NCBI GenBank assembly: GCA_029289265.1
Contig: JARFTX010000001.1
Span: 21,749-85,748, forward strand
Direction: 5' to 3'
Source: Gammaproteobacteria bacterium
Lineage (GTDB): Bacteria; Pseudomonadota; Gammaproteobacteria; Burkholderiales; Rhodocyclaceae
DNA length: 64,000 nt
Shown: piece by piece, positions 10,602-22,012 of the stretch
Position numbering within the stretch: the stretch's first letter is position 1
Layout: every line of letters starts with the position of its first letter
Made by a program: the position numbers and the translations under genes
Notes under the pieces: generated by a model
Database searches by the model: none
The model's input: only the letters and a program-made list of their open reading frames with translations
What the model was told of the DNA's origin: nothing

Positions 10602-12527
10602 TTACTTATTGTCCTTCACTTCGGTGAATTCCGCATCGACCACGTCCGCGTCCGCCGGCTTTGCGCCTTCGCCGCCCTTCGGTCCCTCGCCGCCTTCGCC
10701 GGCTGCCTGCGACTGGGCATACATTTTCTCGCCCAGCTTCTGGCTCGCCTGCGCGAGCGCCGCGCTCTTGGCCTCGATCGCCTCCTTGTCGTTGCCCTTG
10801 ATCGCCTCTTCGGCTTCCTTGAGCGCAGACTCGACGGCCGCCTTTTCGCCATCGTCGAGATGGGCGCCGTGCTCGGCGAGCGCCTTGCGCACCGAGTGGA
10901 TCAGGGCATCGCATTGGTTGCGCGCGTCGACCAGCTCGTGGAGCTTGCGGTCCTCGTCGGCGTGGGCTGCCGCGTCCTGCACCATGCGCTCGACTTCCTC
11001 GTCGGTGAGGCCGGAGTTGGCCTTGATGGTGATCTTGTTCTCCTTGCCGGTCGCCTTGTCCTTGGCCGAGACGTGCAGGATGCCGTTCGCGTCGATGTCG
11101 AAGGTGACCTCGATCTGCGGCATGCCGCGCGGCGCCGGCGGGATGTCGGTCAGATTGAACTGGCCGAGGCTCTTGTTGCCGCTCGCCATCTCGCGCTCGC
11201 CCTGCAACACGTGGATGGTCACGGCCGACTGGTTGTCGTCGGCGGTCGAGAACACCTGGCTCGCCTTGGTCGGGATCGTGGTGTTCTTCTGGATCAGCTT
11301 GGTCATGACGCCACCGAGCGTCTCGATACCGAGGGAGAGCGGCGAGACGTCGAGCAGCAGCACGTCCTTGACCTCGCCCTGCAGCACGCCGCCCTGGATC
11401 GAGGCGCCGATCGCCACCGCTTCGTCCGGGTTCACGTCCTTGCGCGGCTCCTTGCCGAAAAATTCGCGCACCACCTCCTGCACCTTGGGCATGCGGGTCT
11501 GGCCGCCGACCAGGATCACGTCGTCGATGTCCGAGACCTTGATGCCGGCATCCTTGATCGCGATGCGGCAGGGCTCGATGGTGCGGGCGATCAGATCCTC
11601 GACCAGGGACTCGAACTTGGCGCGGGTGATCTTGATCGCGAGGTGCTTTGGTCCGGTCGCGTCGGCCGTGATGTAGGGCAGGTTCACCTCGGTCTGGCTG
11701 CCCGACGAGAGCTCGATCTTGGCCTTCTCGGCGGCTTCCTTGAGGCGCTGCAGCGCCAGCACGTCGTTCTTGAGGTCGACGCCCTGTTCCTTCTTGAACT
11801 CGGTGACGATGTAATCGATGATGCGCTGGTCGAAATCCTCGCCGCCGAGGAAGGTGTCGCCGTTGGTCGCCAGCACCTCGAACTGGTGCTCGCCATCGAT
11901 GTCGGCGATCTCGATCACGGAGATGTCGAAGGTGCCGCCACCGAGGTCGAATACCGCGATCTTGGAGTCACCCGGCTTCTTGTCCATGCCGAAGGCGAGC
12001 GCCGCCGCGGTGGGCTCGTTGATGATGCGCTTGACTTCGAGCCCGGCGATGCGACCGGCGTCCTTGGTCGCCTGGCGCTGGCTGTCGTTGAAGTAGGCCG
12101 GAACCGTGATCACCGCTTCGGTGACCGTCTCGCCGAGATAGTCCTCGGCGGTCTTCTTCATCTTGCGCAGCACCTCGGCCGACACCTGCGGCGGCGCGAT
12201 CTTCTTGCCGCGCACCTCGACCCAGGCGTCGCCGTTGTCGGCCTTGACGATCGAGAAGGGCATCATCGCGATGTCCTTCTGCACTTCCTTCTCCTCGAAG
12301 CGGCGACCGATCAGGCGCTTGATCGCGAAGAGCGTGTTCTTGGCGTTGGTGACCGCCTGGCGCTTGGCGGGCGCGCCGACGAGGATCTCGCCGTCCTCGG
12401 CATAGGCGACGACCGATGGCGTGGTGCGCGCGCCTTCCGAGTTTTCGATGACCTTGGGTTTGCCGCCTTCCATGATGGCGACACAGCTGTTGGTCGTTCC
12501 CAGGTCGATACCGATGATCTTGGCCAT
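10602..12527 (-). CDS. dnaK: Molecular chaperone DnaK (Hsp70)
   Basis: A 641-residue Hsp70. It opens [17 protein letters not shown] with the ATP phosphate loop, has the second phosphate motif [15 protein letters not shown], the adenosine motif [11 protein letters not shown], and an acidic tail ending [11 protein letters not shown]. It folds and refolds cytosolic proteins with DnaJ and GrpE. A near-consensus sigma-32 promoter lies in the 92 bases between grpE and dnaK, so it can be transcribed both from the grpE promoter and its own. Confidence 0.98.
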   Translation of the reverse strand: MAKIIGIDLGTTNSCVAIMEGGKPKVIENSEGARTTPSVVAYAEDGEILVGAPAKRQAVTNAKNTLFAIKRLIGRRFEEKEVQKDIAMMPFSIVKADNGDAWVEVRGKKIAPPQVSAEVLRKMKKTAEDYLGETVTEAVITVPAYFNDSQRQATKDAGRIAGLEVKRIINEPTAAALAFGMDKKPGDSKIAVFDLGGGTFDISVIEIADIDGEHQFEVLATNGDTFLGGEDFDQRIIDYIVTEFKKEQGVDLKNDVLALQRLKEAAEKAKIELSSGSQTEVNLPYITADATGPKHLAIKITRAKFESLVEDLIARTIEPCRIAIKDAGIKVSDIDDVILVGGQTRMPKVQEVVREFFGKEPRKDVNPDEAVAIGASIQGGVLQGEVKDVLLLDVSPLSLGIETLGGVMTKLIQKNTTIPTKASQVFSTADDNQSAVTIHVLQGEREMASGNKSLGQFNLTDIPPAPRGMPQIEVTFDIDANGILHVSAKDKATGKENKITIKANSGLTDEEVERMVQDAAAHADEDRKLHELVDARNQCDALIHSVRKALAEHGAHLDDGEKAAVESALKEAEEAIKGNDKEAIEAKSAALAQASQKLGEKMYAQSQAAGEGGEGPKGGEGAKPADADVVDAEFTEVKDNK

Positions 12528-12585
12528 GTGTTTTCCTTGACTAGATGTTCTGATGCGTGTCGGGGCTGCCCCCGGTCTGAATCGG

Positions 12586-12613
12586 ATATGGGGTGCAGTC
12601 GCGTCGTTTCAAG
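12586..12613 (-). promoter_or_regulatory. Sigma-32-type heat-shock promoter of dnaK
   Basis: Read on the minus strand: CTTGAAA (12613-12607), 13-base spacer, CCCCATAT (12593-12586). This matches the RpoH consensus (CTTGAAA, 11-16 bases, CCCCATNT) almost perfectly. It begins just past the grpE stop and ends about 60 bases before the dnaK start. Confidence 0.85.
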
Positions 12614-12619
12614 CCGTGC

Positions 12620-13213
12620 TCAGCCGCCCTTGGCCTTGGAGACGATGACGAGCGCGGGGCGGATCACGCGTTCGTGCAACAGGTATCCCTTTTGCAGCAC
12701 GTTGACGACGGTGTTGGGCTCGGCTTCCGCTTCAACCGTGCTGATGGCCTGGTGCCGGTTCGGGTCGAAACGCTGGTTGACGGGGTTCTCCTCGCTCAGG
12801 CCGGCGCCCTCGAAGGCCGTCGTCAACTGCCGCAGGGTGAGTTCGACGCCCTCGCGCAGACTCTCGAGGGTCTGGCCTTCGGCGGCGAGCGCCGCTTCGA
12901 GGCTGTCCTTGACCGGCAACATCGCCCCGGCGAACTTCTCGGCCGCGAACTTGGATGCCTTGGCGATGTCCTCTTGGGCGCGTCGGCGAACATTTTCGGT
13001 TTCGGCCTTGGCGCGCAACCATGCGTCGTGATGCTCTTCCGCCTTGAGTTCGGCTTCGCGCAGGCTTTGCACCAGGCTCGGCATGTTGTCCGGCGAATCC
13101 ACCGCCGTCTCGCCATTGGCCGCGGCCGTTGCCGAGTCGGTCTGAGTCGCGCCGCCGTCGAGTTGCTCGGTCGGCAGTGCGGGCTCGGCGCCGGCGGGAG
13201 TCTTGTCCTGCAT
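12620..13213 (-). CDS. grpE: Nucleotide exchange factor GrpE
   Basis: A 197-residue GrpE that releases ADP from DnaK. The N-terminus is low-complexity and variable; a helical stretch from about residue 50 ([20 protein letters not shown]) leads into the conserved [20 protein letters not shown] core and the C-terminal beta wing ([20 protein letters not shown]). I chose ATG 13213 because GGAGAG lies eight bases before it; the ATG five codons upstream would place that site inside the gene. First gene of the chaperone operon. Confidence 0.93.
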   Translation of the reverse strand: MQDKTPAGAEPALPTEQLDGGATQTDSATAAANGETAVDSPDNMPSLVQSLREAELKAEEHHDAWLRAKAETENVRRRAQEDIAKASKFAAEKFAGAMLPVKDSLEAALAAEGQTLESLREGVELTLRQLTTAFEGAGLSEENPVNQRFDPNRHQAISTVEAEAEPNTVVNVLQKGYLLHERVIRPALVIVSKAKGG

Positions 13214-13248
13214 CGATGGTCTCTCCATGTCTTTCGATATCCCCGGCC

Positions 13249-13276
13249 AGTTGGGGGCAGGGTGCGAAAATTCAAG
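13249..13276 (-). promoter_or_regulatory. Sigma-32-type heat-shock promoter of grpE
   Basis: On the minus strand CTTGAA (13276-13271) is followed after 13 bases by CCCCCAACT (13257-13249), close to the RpoH -35/-10 pattern. It is about 36 bases upstream of the chosen grpE start. The -10 is less perfect than at dnaK. Confidence 0.7.
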
Positions 13277-13440
13277 GGGAGGTCGGGCGTTTTTCGCGCG
13301 CAGGTCGACGCGCAGGCGAGTTCGGCGATTGACCGAGTTTGTGCAAGAATGAAAAATAGATCCCGCGGCGCCCGGCACCCGAGTCCGGCGCTTGCAGCGG
13401 GGGTCCGGACTTCCAGCACGCGAGGGGCAGCGGATCGGCC

Positions 13441-14802
<1,362 letters not shown>

Positions 14803-14811
14803 GGCCGGCGC

Positions 14812-15207
14812 TCAGTCGTGACGGCGCCAGTCGCTGCGGCCCACCACCACGCGGATGCGGCGATCGGCAGGGTCGGCCAGTGCGATCCCGACCAGCCAGG
14901 TGAGGAGGCTGTAGAGCAGGGCGCTCCAGAATGCCGTCCAGAACCCCGCCACATGGACTCCGGCTACCAGCGCGGCGACCGCCCAGAACAGCAGTGCGTT
15001 GATCACCAGGGTGAACAGGCCGAGACTCAGCAGCGTGATGGGCAGCGTGACGAGAATGAGAAATGGCCGGATCAGCGCGTTGATGAGGCCGAGCAGCAAC
15101 GCCGTCACCAGGGCAGCGACATAGCTGTCCACCCGGAAGCCGGAGATCAATTCCGGCAGTAGCATCAGCGCCACGGCGTTGAGCACCCACTGCAGTGCGA
15201 CTCTCAT
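14812..15207 (-). CDS. Small membrane protein of the phage-holin 4_2 superfamily
   Basis: About 131 residues with four membrane helices and the family signature AALVTALLLGLINALIRPFL followed by TLPITLLSLGLFTLVINAL. These small proteins are common in bacterial chromosomes and are named holin-like only by similarity; no phage genes surround it, so a housekeeping envelope role is more likely. It directly follows hemH. Starts at 15207 (used, partial GGAT ribosome site) and 15219 are both possible. Confidence 0.8.
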   Translation of the reverse strand: MRVALQWVLNAVALMLLPELISGFRVDSYVAALVTALLLGLINALIRPFLILVTLPITLLSLGLFTLVINALLFWAVAALVAGVHVAGFWTAFWSALLYSLLTWLVGIALADPADRRIRVVVGRSDWRRHD

Positions 15208-15221
15208 GCGTGGATCCATGG

Positions 15222-16319
15222 TTAGCGTACCGCGCCCAGATCGCAAGCCCGACGGCGCGCGGATTCGAGCGCGGCCGAGTCGGCAGCCGGTATTTCGAGC
15301 CAGTTGCCGAGATGGCTGCGGACGATGGCCGTGAGTGCGGCAATCCAGCCATGGCGCTCGTTCAGGCAGTCGATGTAGTGGAAGGACTCGCCGCCGGCGC
15401 CGAGGAAGGCCGCGCGGCACTCGGCGCCGATCTCCTCGAGCGTCTCCAGGCAGTCCGCGACGAAGCCCGGACAGATCACGTCGACGCTGCGCGTGCCCTG
15501 GCGCGCGAGAGCCTCGAGCGTCGGCTCGGTGTAGGGTTTGAGCCACTCGGCCTTGCCGAAACGCGACTGGAAGGTGAGTTGCCAGCGCTCGGCCGGCAGC
15601 TCCAGCGCTTCGGCGAGCAGGCGCGCGGTCTTGTGGCACTCGCAGTGGTAGGGGTCGCCTAGATCGAGCGAGCGGCGCGGGACGCCGTGAAAGCTCATCA
15701 CGAGCTTGTCGGCCTGCCCGTTCTTCATCCAGTGATCCCGCACATTCTGGGCGAGTGCCGCGATGTAGCCGGGATCGTCGTGGAAGCTCCGCACGTAGCG
15801 GATCTCCGGCAGGTTCCGCCAGTGCGTCAGGCAGTCGGCGATTTCATCGAGGACGCTCGCGGTGGTGCTCGCCGCGTATTGCGGGTAGAGGGGCACCACC
15901 AGGATGCGGGTGCAGCCCGCCGCCTTGAGCCGAGCGAGCGTGTCGGGGATCGAAGGCGAGCCATAGCGCATCGCCCAATCGACGGTGATGTCGCGGATGC
16001 CGGCTTGCAGCAGGTAGCCCGCCACGAGCTTTGCTTGGCGTTGCGTATGCACGAGCAGTGGCGAACCCTCGTCGGTCCAGATCGTCTCGTATTTCGCGGC
16101 CGATTTCTTGGGCCGGAGATTGAGGATGATGCCGTTGAGAATCGGCCACCACACCAGGCGCGGAATCTCCACGACGCGCGGATCGGAGAGGAACTGCTTG
16201 AGATACGGCCGCACGGCCGCGGCGGTCGGTGCCGTCGGGGTGCCGAGATTGGCGAGCAGGATGCCCGTTCGAGCGGGCGTGCCGTGCGTGTAGGGAGGTT
16301 CAGGCCGGTATCGGGCCAT
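15222..16319 (-). CDS. hemH: Ferrochelatase
   Basis: A 365-residue enzyme inserting ferrous iron into protoporphyrin IX, the last step of heme synthesis. Conserved parts include [14 protein letters not shown] near the start, [15 protein letters not shown], the catalytic-histidine motif SFHGVPRRS, and the [15 protein letters not shown] and [15 protein letters not shown] segments. Second gene of hrcA-hemH-membrane protein on the minus strand. Confidence 0.96.
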   Translation of the reverse strand: MARYRPEPPYTHGTPARTGILLANLGTPTAPTAAAVRPYLKQFLSDPRVVEIPRLVWWPILNGIILNLRPKKSAAKYETIWTDEGSPLLVHTQRQAKLVAGYLLQAGIRDITVDWAMRYGSPSIPDTLARLKAAGCTRILVVPLYPQYAASTTASVLDEIADCLTHWRNLPEIRYVRSFHDDPGYIAALAQNVRDHWMKNGQADKLVMSFHGVPRRSLDLGDPYHCECHKTARLLAEALELPAERWQLTFQSRFGKAEWLKPYTEPTLEALARQGTRSVDVICPGFVADCLETLEEIGAECRAAFLGAGGESFHYIDCLNERHGWIAALTAIVRSHLGNWLEIPAADSAALESARRRACDLGAVR

Positions 16320-16385
16320 CGGGGGTGCCCCTGAGATGAGTGAAGTGGGTTGGAGTCGGGCGCCGGCGCGTGCGCGTCGGCCGCA

Positions 16386-17423
16386 TCACGCTTCGTTGCG
16401 GGCTTGAGAAAGCGCGTTGGAGAGCAGCTTGGCGGTGATGTCGACGATCGGGATCACCTGATCGTAGGCCATGCGGGTCGGGCCGATCACGCCGACCGAG
16501 CCGACGATCTGGCCGTCCAGTTCGTAGCCGGCGGTGATGACGCTGCAGCCGCCGAGTTCGGACAAGCCGCATTCGTTGCCGATGTAGATCTGGATGCCGT
16601 CGGCGCGATTCGAGAGGTCGAGCAGTTGCATCAGCCGGGTCTTGCGTTCGAACAGGCGGAAGAGTTCGCGCAGCGTCGTCATGTTCGAGGAGAGATCCTC
16701 GACGTCCATCAGGTTGGTCTCACCCGAGAGGACGCAAGGCTCGTCGTCCTGCTCGAGCGCCTCGCTGCCGGCCTCGACCGCGGCCGTCATTAACTCGGTC
16801 ATGTCGCTGCGCAGCTGATTGAGTTCGGCGCGGATGCGCGAGCGCATCTGGTCGAAGGCATAGCCGGCGAAGTTCTCGGTCAGGTAGTTTGCCGCCTCGA
16901 CCAGTTCGGAAGGCGAATAGGCGCGCCGCGTGTAGAGGATCCGGTTCTGGACGTCGCCCGCCGTGGTGACGAGGATCAGCAGGATGCGGGTCTCGGACAG
17001 GCGGATGAACTCGATCTGGCGGATGCGCACGGCCTTGCGTCGCGGCGCGACGACGACGCCGGTGAAGTGGGTCAGGTCGGAGAGCAGGTGCGAGGCGGCG
17101 TTGATCAGCCGAGGTGGCTGGTCGCCCTGCAACTGGCCTTTCAGCTGCCGTACACGGGTCTGGTCGAGCGGCTGCACCGTGAGCAGGGAGTCGACGAAGA
17201 AGCGATAGCCCTGGGGGGTGGGAATGCGTCCCGAGGAGGTGTGCGGACTGGCGATGAATCCCATTTCCTCGAGATCGCTCATGACGTTGCGCACGGTCGC
17301 GGGCGAGAGCTCCAGGCCGGAGTGCCGGGACAAGGCCCGTGAGCCGACTGGCTGTCCCTCGACGATGTAACGTTCGATCAGGGTCTTGAGCAGGATCTGC
17401 GAGCGGGTATCTAGCACGGGCAT
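16386..17423 (-). CDS. hrcA: Heat-inducible transcription repressor HrcA
   Basis: A 345-residue repressor that binds CIRCE inverted repeats, usually upstream of groESL, and needs GroEL for activity. The N-terminal winged helix is visible ([39 protein letters not shown]), as is the C-terminal GAF-like part. No CIRCE-like element (TTAGCACTC and its inverse) was seen in the window, including upstream of hrcA and grpE, so its targets lie elsewhere and dnaK here appears to be under sigma-32. Confidence 0.95.
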   Translation of the reverse strand: MPVLDTRSQILLKTLIERYIVEGQPVGSRALSRHSGLELSPATVRNVMSDLEEMGFIASPHTSSGRIPTPQGYRFFVDSLLTVQPLDQTRVRQLKGQLQGDQPPRLINAASHLLSDLTHFTGVVVAPRRKAVRIRQIEFIRLSETRILLILVTTAGDVQNRILYTRRAYSPSELVEAANYLTENFAGYAFDQMRSRIRAELNQLRSDMTELMTAAVEAGSEALEQDDEPCVLSGETNLMDVEDLSSNMTTLRELFRLFERKTRLMQLLDLSNRADGIQIYIGNECGLSELGGCSVITAGYELDGQIVGSVGVIGPTRMAYDQVIPIVDITAKLLSNALSQARNEA

Positions 17424-17507
17424 GGCCGGTCGGGGTGTCTGGTGCGATTCTATTGAACTGTCGGCAGCTCTGCCAAGCCGCGTCGGGTTTATGGTTTAAT
17501 CATCCGG

Positions 17508-18392
17508 ATGAAGCGAGAGATCCGGTCCGTGGCCCTGGTGGGCAAGTATCAAAGCCCCGACGTCGCCGAGTCGGTGCTCGACATCGCCCGATTCCTTCGT
17601 GAGCGCGGTTTGACGGTATGGATCGAGCAGGGCACTGCGAGTTCCATCGGCATGGCAGGTGGATTTTCGCTGGCGACCTACGAGGAGATCGGCGCGTCCG
17701 CCGACCTGGCGCTGGTGGTCGGTGGGGACGGGACCATGCTCAACACCGCGCGCCGCCTCGCCGAGCACGGCGTGCCGCTGGTCGGAATCAATCAGGGGCG
17801 GGTCGGCTTTCTCACCGACATCGGCCGCGACGATGCGATTGCCCGGCTGGCGGAAATCCTCGACGGGCGTTGCACGGAAGAGGCGCGCTGCATGCTCTCG
17901 GTGGAGGTGCTGCGCGGCGGTGCCCGGGTGTTCCAGACGCTGGCATTGAACGACGTCGTGGTGAACAAGGGCGACCTCGGCCGAATGATCGAGTTCGACG
18001 TCGCCATCAACGATGAATTCGTCTACACGCAGCGCTCCGACGGCATGATCGTGGCAACGCCGACCGGTTCGACCGCCTATGCGCTTTCGGCGAACGGCCC
18101 CATCCTCCATCCGACCATCGGCGCGATCGCGCTGGTGCCGCTGTGCCCGCATGCGCTCACGGCGCGGGCCGTGACCTTGCCGGACGACTGCAGGATCGAT
18201 ATCTCGCTCTTGCCGCCGCACGATGCTCGCGTGCATTTCGATGGCCAGGCGCGCTTCGACGCGCGCGCGGGAGACACCCTCCGGATCGTCCGCTCGCCCC
18301 ACGTCGTCCGCTTGTTGCATCCCGAGAACTACAGCTACTTCGCGATGCTGCGCGAGAAGCTGCACTGGAGCGCGACCCCGCGACCGCGTTGA
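17508..18392 (+). CDS. nadK: NAD kinase
   Basis: A 294-residue ATP-NAD kinase making NADP. The signature GGDGTMLNTAR is at about residues 73-83 and the glycine-rich second motif TPTGSTAYALSANGP follows, with the QRSDGMIVATPTGS nucleotide-binding segment. Divergent from hrcA across 84 bases and followed by recN after 83 bases, the usual betaproteobacterial order. Confidence 0.96.
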   Translation: MKREIRSVALVGKYQSPDVAESVLDIARFLRERGLTVWIEQGTASSIGMAGGFSLATYEEIGASADLALVVGGDGTMLNTARRLAEHGVPLVGINQGRVGFLTDIGRDDAIARLAEILDGRCTEEARCMLSVEVLRGGARVFQTLALNDVVVNKGDLGRMIEFDVAINDEFVYTQRSDGMIVATPTGSTAYALSANGPILHPTIGAIALVPLCPHALTARAVTLPDDCRIDISLLPPHDARVHFDGQARFDARAGDTLRIVRSPHVVRLLHPENYSYFAMLREKLHWSATPRPR

Positions 18393-18475
18393 CGGCTTGT
18401 GCGCCGCCCGGCCCGCATGCGTGAGTCGCGGGCAAGCGCCACCCCGCATTTCGACATCCCTACATCGATGCCCCC

Positions 18476-20149
18476 ATGTTGCAACGCCTGAGTATTCGTG
18501 ACTTCGTCATCGTCGACCGGCTCGAGCTCGACTTTGCCGGCGGGTTCGGTGCGCTGACCGGCGAGACCGGTGCCGGAAAGTCGATCCTGCTCGACGCGCT
18601 CGGTCTGGTGCTGGGCGATCGCGCCGACGCGGCGGTGGTGCGCGCCGGGCGCGAGCGCGCCGACATCACCGCGGAGTTCGGGGTCGCCCCGTCCAGCCCG
18701 CTCGTGGCCTGGTGCGCCGCGCTGGAACTGCCCTGCGAGGACGGGGTGATCCTGCTGCGCCGTGTCGTCGAGGCGGGCGGGCGCTCGCGTGCCTGGATCA
18801 ACGGTGTGCCGGTCACCCTCGCGCAGTTGCGCGAGGCCGGCGACTGGCTCGCAGATATCCACGGACAGCACGCCCATCATGCGCTGCTGCGCGCCGACGC
18901 CCAGCGCGCGCTGCTCGATGCGCACGCCGGCGCGGCGTCCCTGGCGGCCGAGGTGGCCGAGCGTTACCGCGCCTGGAAGCGACTGGGCGAACTGCGCCGC
19001 GCGGCCGAGAGCGACTCGGCCGCCACCGAGCGCCAGCGGGAGCTGCTGGCGTGGCAGATCGGCGAACTCGACGGGCTCGCCTTCGAACCGGAGCAATGGG
19101 CCGACCTCAACGTCGAGCAGGCCCGGCTCGCCCACGCCGCCGGTCTGATCGAAGGGGCGGAACATGCGCTGGCGATGCTGGGCGACGGGGATGCCGCGAT
19201 CACCTCGCTGCTGCGCCACGTCTGTGCCCGCGTCGATGGCATGGCGGAGATCGATCCTGCGCTCGCCGAGATCAAGGACTTGCTCGATGGCGCCGCGATC
19301 CAGGCGGACGAGGCCCTGCATGGGCTGCGCCGCTATCGTGACCGCGTCGATCTCGATCCGGATCGGCTCGCCGAGATCGATCGGCGCATCGGCGCCGTGA
19401 CCGATCTCGCGCGCAAGCACCGCGTCGCGCCCGAGGAACTGGGCGAGGTGCGTACCCGTTGGGCGCACGAGCTCGAGGCACTTGCCGAACGGGCCGATCC
19501 GCAGCGCCTTGCGCAGCAGGAAGCGCAGGCCCGCGCAGCCTATTTCGAGCTGGCAGGCCGGCTCTCCCAGGCGAGGGCGCCGGCCGCGCTCGCCCTCACG
19601 CGAGAGATCAGCGAGGCCATGCAGACCTTGGCGATGGCGGGTGGCCGCTTCGAGGTGGTGCTCGAGCCGCTCGAGGACGGCTCCGTGCATGGATTGGAAA
19701 GCGTCGAGTTTCGCGTTGCGGCGAACCCCAACCAGCCCCTTCGCTCGCTCGGCAAGGTCGCATCGGGTGGCGAACTCTCGCGCATCGGCCTTGCGATCCA
19801 GGTCATGACCAGCCGGGACTCGGCGACTCCGACGCTGATCTTCGACGAGGTCGATGTCGGGATCGGCGGGCGGGTGGCGGAGATCGTCGGTCAGCTCCTG
19901 CGCCGGCTCGGGGTCGAGCGCCAGGTCATGTGCGTGACCCACCTGCCGCAGGTGGCGGCCTGCGCCGACTGGCAGTGGACTATCGCCAAGGTCGAGCGCG
20001 ACGGCGAAGTGCTGAGTGTGGTGACGCCGCTGGAAGCCGAAGCGCGCATCGACGAGATCGCCCGCATGCTGGGCGGCATCGACATCACCGCGACGACGCG
20101 GCGCCATGCCGCGGAGATGCTGGGCTTGAGCGACGCGGTTGCCGAGTGA
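18476..20149 (+). CDS. recN: DNA repair protein RecN
   Basis: A 557-residue SMC-like ATPase acting in recombinational repair of double-strand breaks. Walker A is GETGAGKS near residue 29; two helical coiled-coil arms flank the middle; the ABC signature SGGELSRIGLAIQ and Walker B TLIFDEVDVGIGG lie in the C-terminal head, followed by VMCVTHLPQVA. Length is normal. Convergent with fur over 33 bases. Confidence 0.96.
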   Translation: MLQRLSIRDFVIVDRLELDFAGGFGALTGETGAGKSILLDALGLVLGDRADAAVVRAGRERADITAEFGVAPSSPLVAWCAALELPCEDGVILLRRVVEAGGRSRAWINGVPVTLAQLREAGDWLADIHGQHAHHALLRADAQRALLDAHAGAASLAAEVAERYRAWKRLGELRRAAESDSAATERQRELLAWQIGELDGLAFEPEQWADLNVEQARLAHAAGLIEGAEHALAMLGDGDAAITSLLRHVCARVDGMAEIDPALAEIKDLLDGAAIQADEALHGLRRYRDRVDLDPDRLAEIDRRIGAVTDLARKHRVAPEELGEVRTRWAHELEALAERADPQRLAQQEAQARAAYFELAGRLSQARAPAALALTREISEAMQTLAMAGGRFEVVLEPLEDGSVHGLESVEFRVAANPNQPLRSLGKVASGGELSRIGLAIQVMTSRDSATPTLIFDEVDVGIGGRVAEIVGQLLRRLGVERQVMCVTHLPQVAACADWQWTIAKVERDGEVLSVVTPLEAEARIDEIARMLGGIDITATTRRHAAEMLGLSDAVAE

Positions 20150-20182
20150 GCGCGGCGCCGGGCCGCGTTCAATCTCCGACCT

Positions 20183-20620
20183 TCAGTCCTGCCGCTCGCG
20201 GTTGGGGCAGTCGTTCTTCTGGCAGTCGGCGTAGAGATACAGGGCGTGCTCGCGCACCTCGAAGCCGCGCTCGCGGGCAATCGCAAGCTGGCGCCTTTCG
20301 ATTTCCGGATCGAAGAATTCCTCGACCTTGCCGCACTGCACGCACACGAGGTGGTCGTGGTGACCGCCTTCCTTGAGTTCGAATACGGCCTTGCCGGCTT
20401 CGAAGTAGTGCCGTTCGAGCAGGCCCGCCTGCTCGAACTGGGTGAGCACGCGATAGACCGTGGCGAGCCCGATGTCCATGCCGTCGTTCATCAGCAGCCG
20501 ATAGACGTCCTCGGCGGTCAGATGGCGCATGTCGGAGTGCTGGAACAGGTCGAGGATCCTCAGGCGCGGATAGGTCGCCTTCAGGCCGATGCTCTTGAGA
20601 TTCTTGGTGTTGTCTGACAT
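20183..20620 (-). CDS. fur: Ferric uptake regulator
   Basis: A 145-residue metal-dependent repressor. The winged helix ([29 protein letters not shown]) is followed by the His-rich metal site [18 protein letters not shown] and a C-terminal CQKNDCPN cysteine pair. Fur with Fe(II) represses iron-acquisition genes. Divergent from bamE with a palindromic Fur-box-like site between them, suggesting self-regulation. Confidence 0.95.
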   Translation of the reverse strand: MSDNTKNLKSIGLKATYPRLRILDLFQHSDMRHLTAEDVYRLLMNDGMDIGLATVYRVLTQFEQAGLLERHYFEAGKAVFELKEGGHHDHLVCVQCGKVEEFFDPEIERRQLAIARERGFEVREHALYLYADCQKNDCPNRERQD

Positions 20621-20692
20621 GTAGGCGCCCCGATCGTGCGTGCGGACGAGGAGCCGCAGCGTGGCCGTCGAGGACCTATGATATATTTTTTG

Positions 20693-20706
20693 TTCTCAGA
20701 TGAGAA
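20693..20706. promoter_or_regulatory. Possible Fur operator between fur and bamE
   Basis: A perfect inverted repeat TTCTCA-GA-TGAGAA sits in an AT-rich patch inside a GC-rich genome. Its halves (GTTCTCA, TGAGAAT) resemble Fur-box half-sites (ATTATCA, TGATAAT) with one or two mismatches each. A TATGAT -10-like element lies just upstream at 20678-20683. Placement in the 127 bases between divergent fur and bamE fits Fur autoregulation, but the match is imperfect. Confidence 0.5.
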
Positions 20707-20747
20707 TTGTTCGCCATCCGGCCCTTCTGCCCATCACTGGTTCCTCA

Positions 20748-21161
20748 ATGCGCCCAACCAAACTCGCGGCGATGCTCGCCGTTGTCGGCCTGCTGGCCGG
20801 ATGCTCGTTCGACATGCTCACCAACCGCGTGAATCCCTACCGCGTCGATATCCGCCAGGGCAACTACGTGGATCAGGCCATGGTGGCGCAGCTCAGAAAG
20901 GGTATGACCCGTGACCAGGTGCGCTTCGTGCTCGGCACCCCGCTGGTGGTCGACATGTTCCGGGACGACCGTTGGGATTACGTGTACCTGCACCGTCCCG
21001 GCCGGGGCCAGCCCGAGCAGCGCACCGTCAGCGTGTTCTTCAAGGACGACCTGCTCGAGCGTCTCGAGGGCGACGTGGTCGGCGGCGACGCGGTCGCCGG
21101 CGCTGCGGCGCCCGAACGTAGCCGCGTGATCGAGGTGCCCGCGCCGGGCGCAGCCAAGTGA
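20748..21161 (+). CDS. bamE: Outer membrane assembly lipoprotein BamE
   Basis: A 137-residue SmpA/OmlA-domain lipoprotein, accessory part of the BAM complex that inserts beta-barrel proteins in the outer membrane. The signal peptide ends in a lipobox (VGLLAGC, lipidated cysteine at about residue 17). The core has YRVDIRQGNYVDQ, LRKGMTRDQVRFVLGTPL and WDYVYLHRPG, all family hallmarks. ATG 20748 is chosen because the signal peptide begins there; an upstream ATG at 20700 would add 16 poorly fitting residues and overlap the operator-like palindrome. Confidence 0.93.
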   Translation: MRPTKLAAMLAVVGLLAGCSFDMLTNRVNPYRVDIRQGNYVDQAMVAQLRKGMTRDQVRFVLGTPLVVDMFRDDRWDYVYLHRPGRGQPEQRTVSVFFKDDLLERLEGDVVGGDAVAGAAAPERSRVIEVPAPGAAK

Positions 21162-21186
21162 GATCCCCGCACAGCCGACGAACTGA

Positions 21187-22008
<822 letters not shown>

Positions 22009-22012
22009 GTCG

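Noticed and set aside
10443..13031. 862-codon plus-strand frame opposite dnaK and grpE
   Set aside because: Antisense shadow of dnaK; composition is Leu/Asp/Val/Arg repeats without any domain.
14812..15207. Possible prophage marker because of the holin-like protein
   Set aside because: No phage genes, integrase or att sites nearby. This small four-helix family is common in ordinary chromosomes and here sits in the hrcA-hemH transcript.
17424..17507. Search for a CIRCE element upstream of hrcA
   Set aside because: CTAGCACGG near the hrcA start is only a partial half-site and has no inverted partner, so no operator is called.
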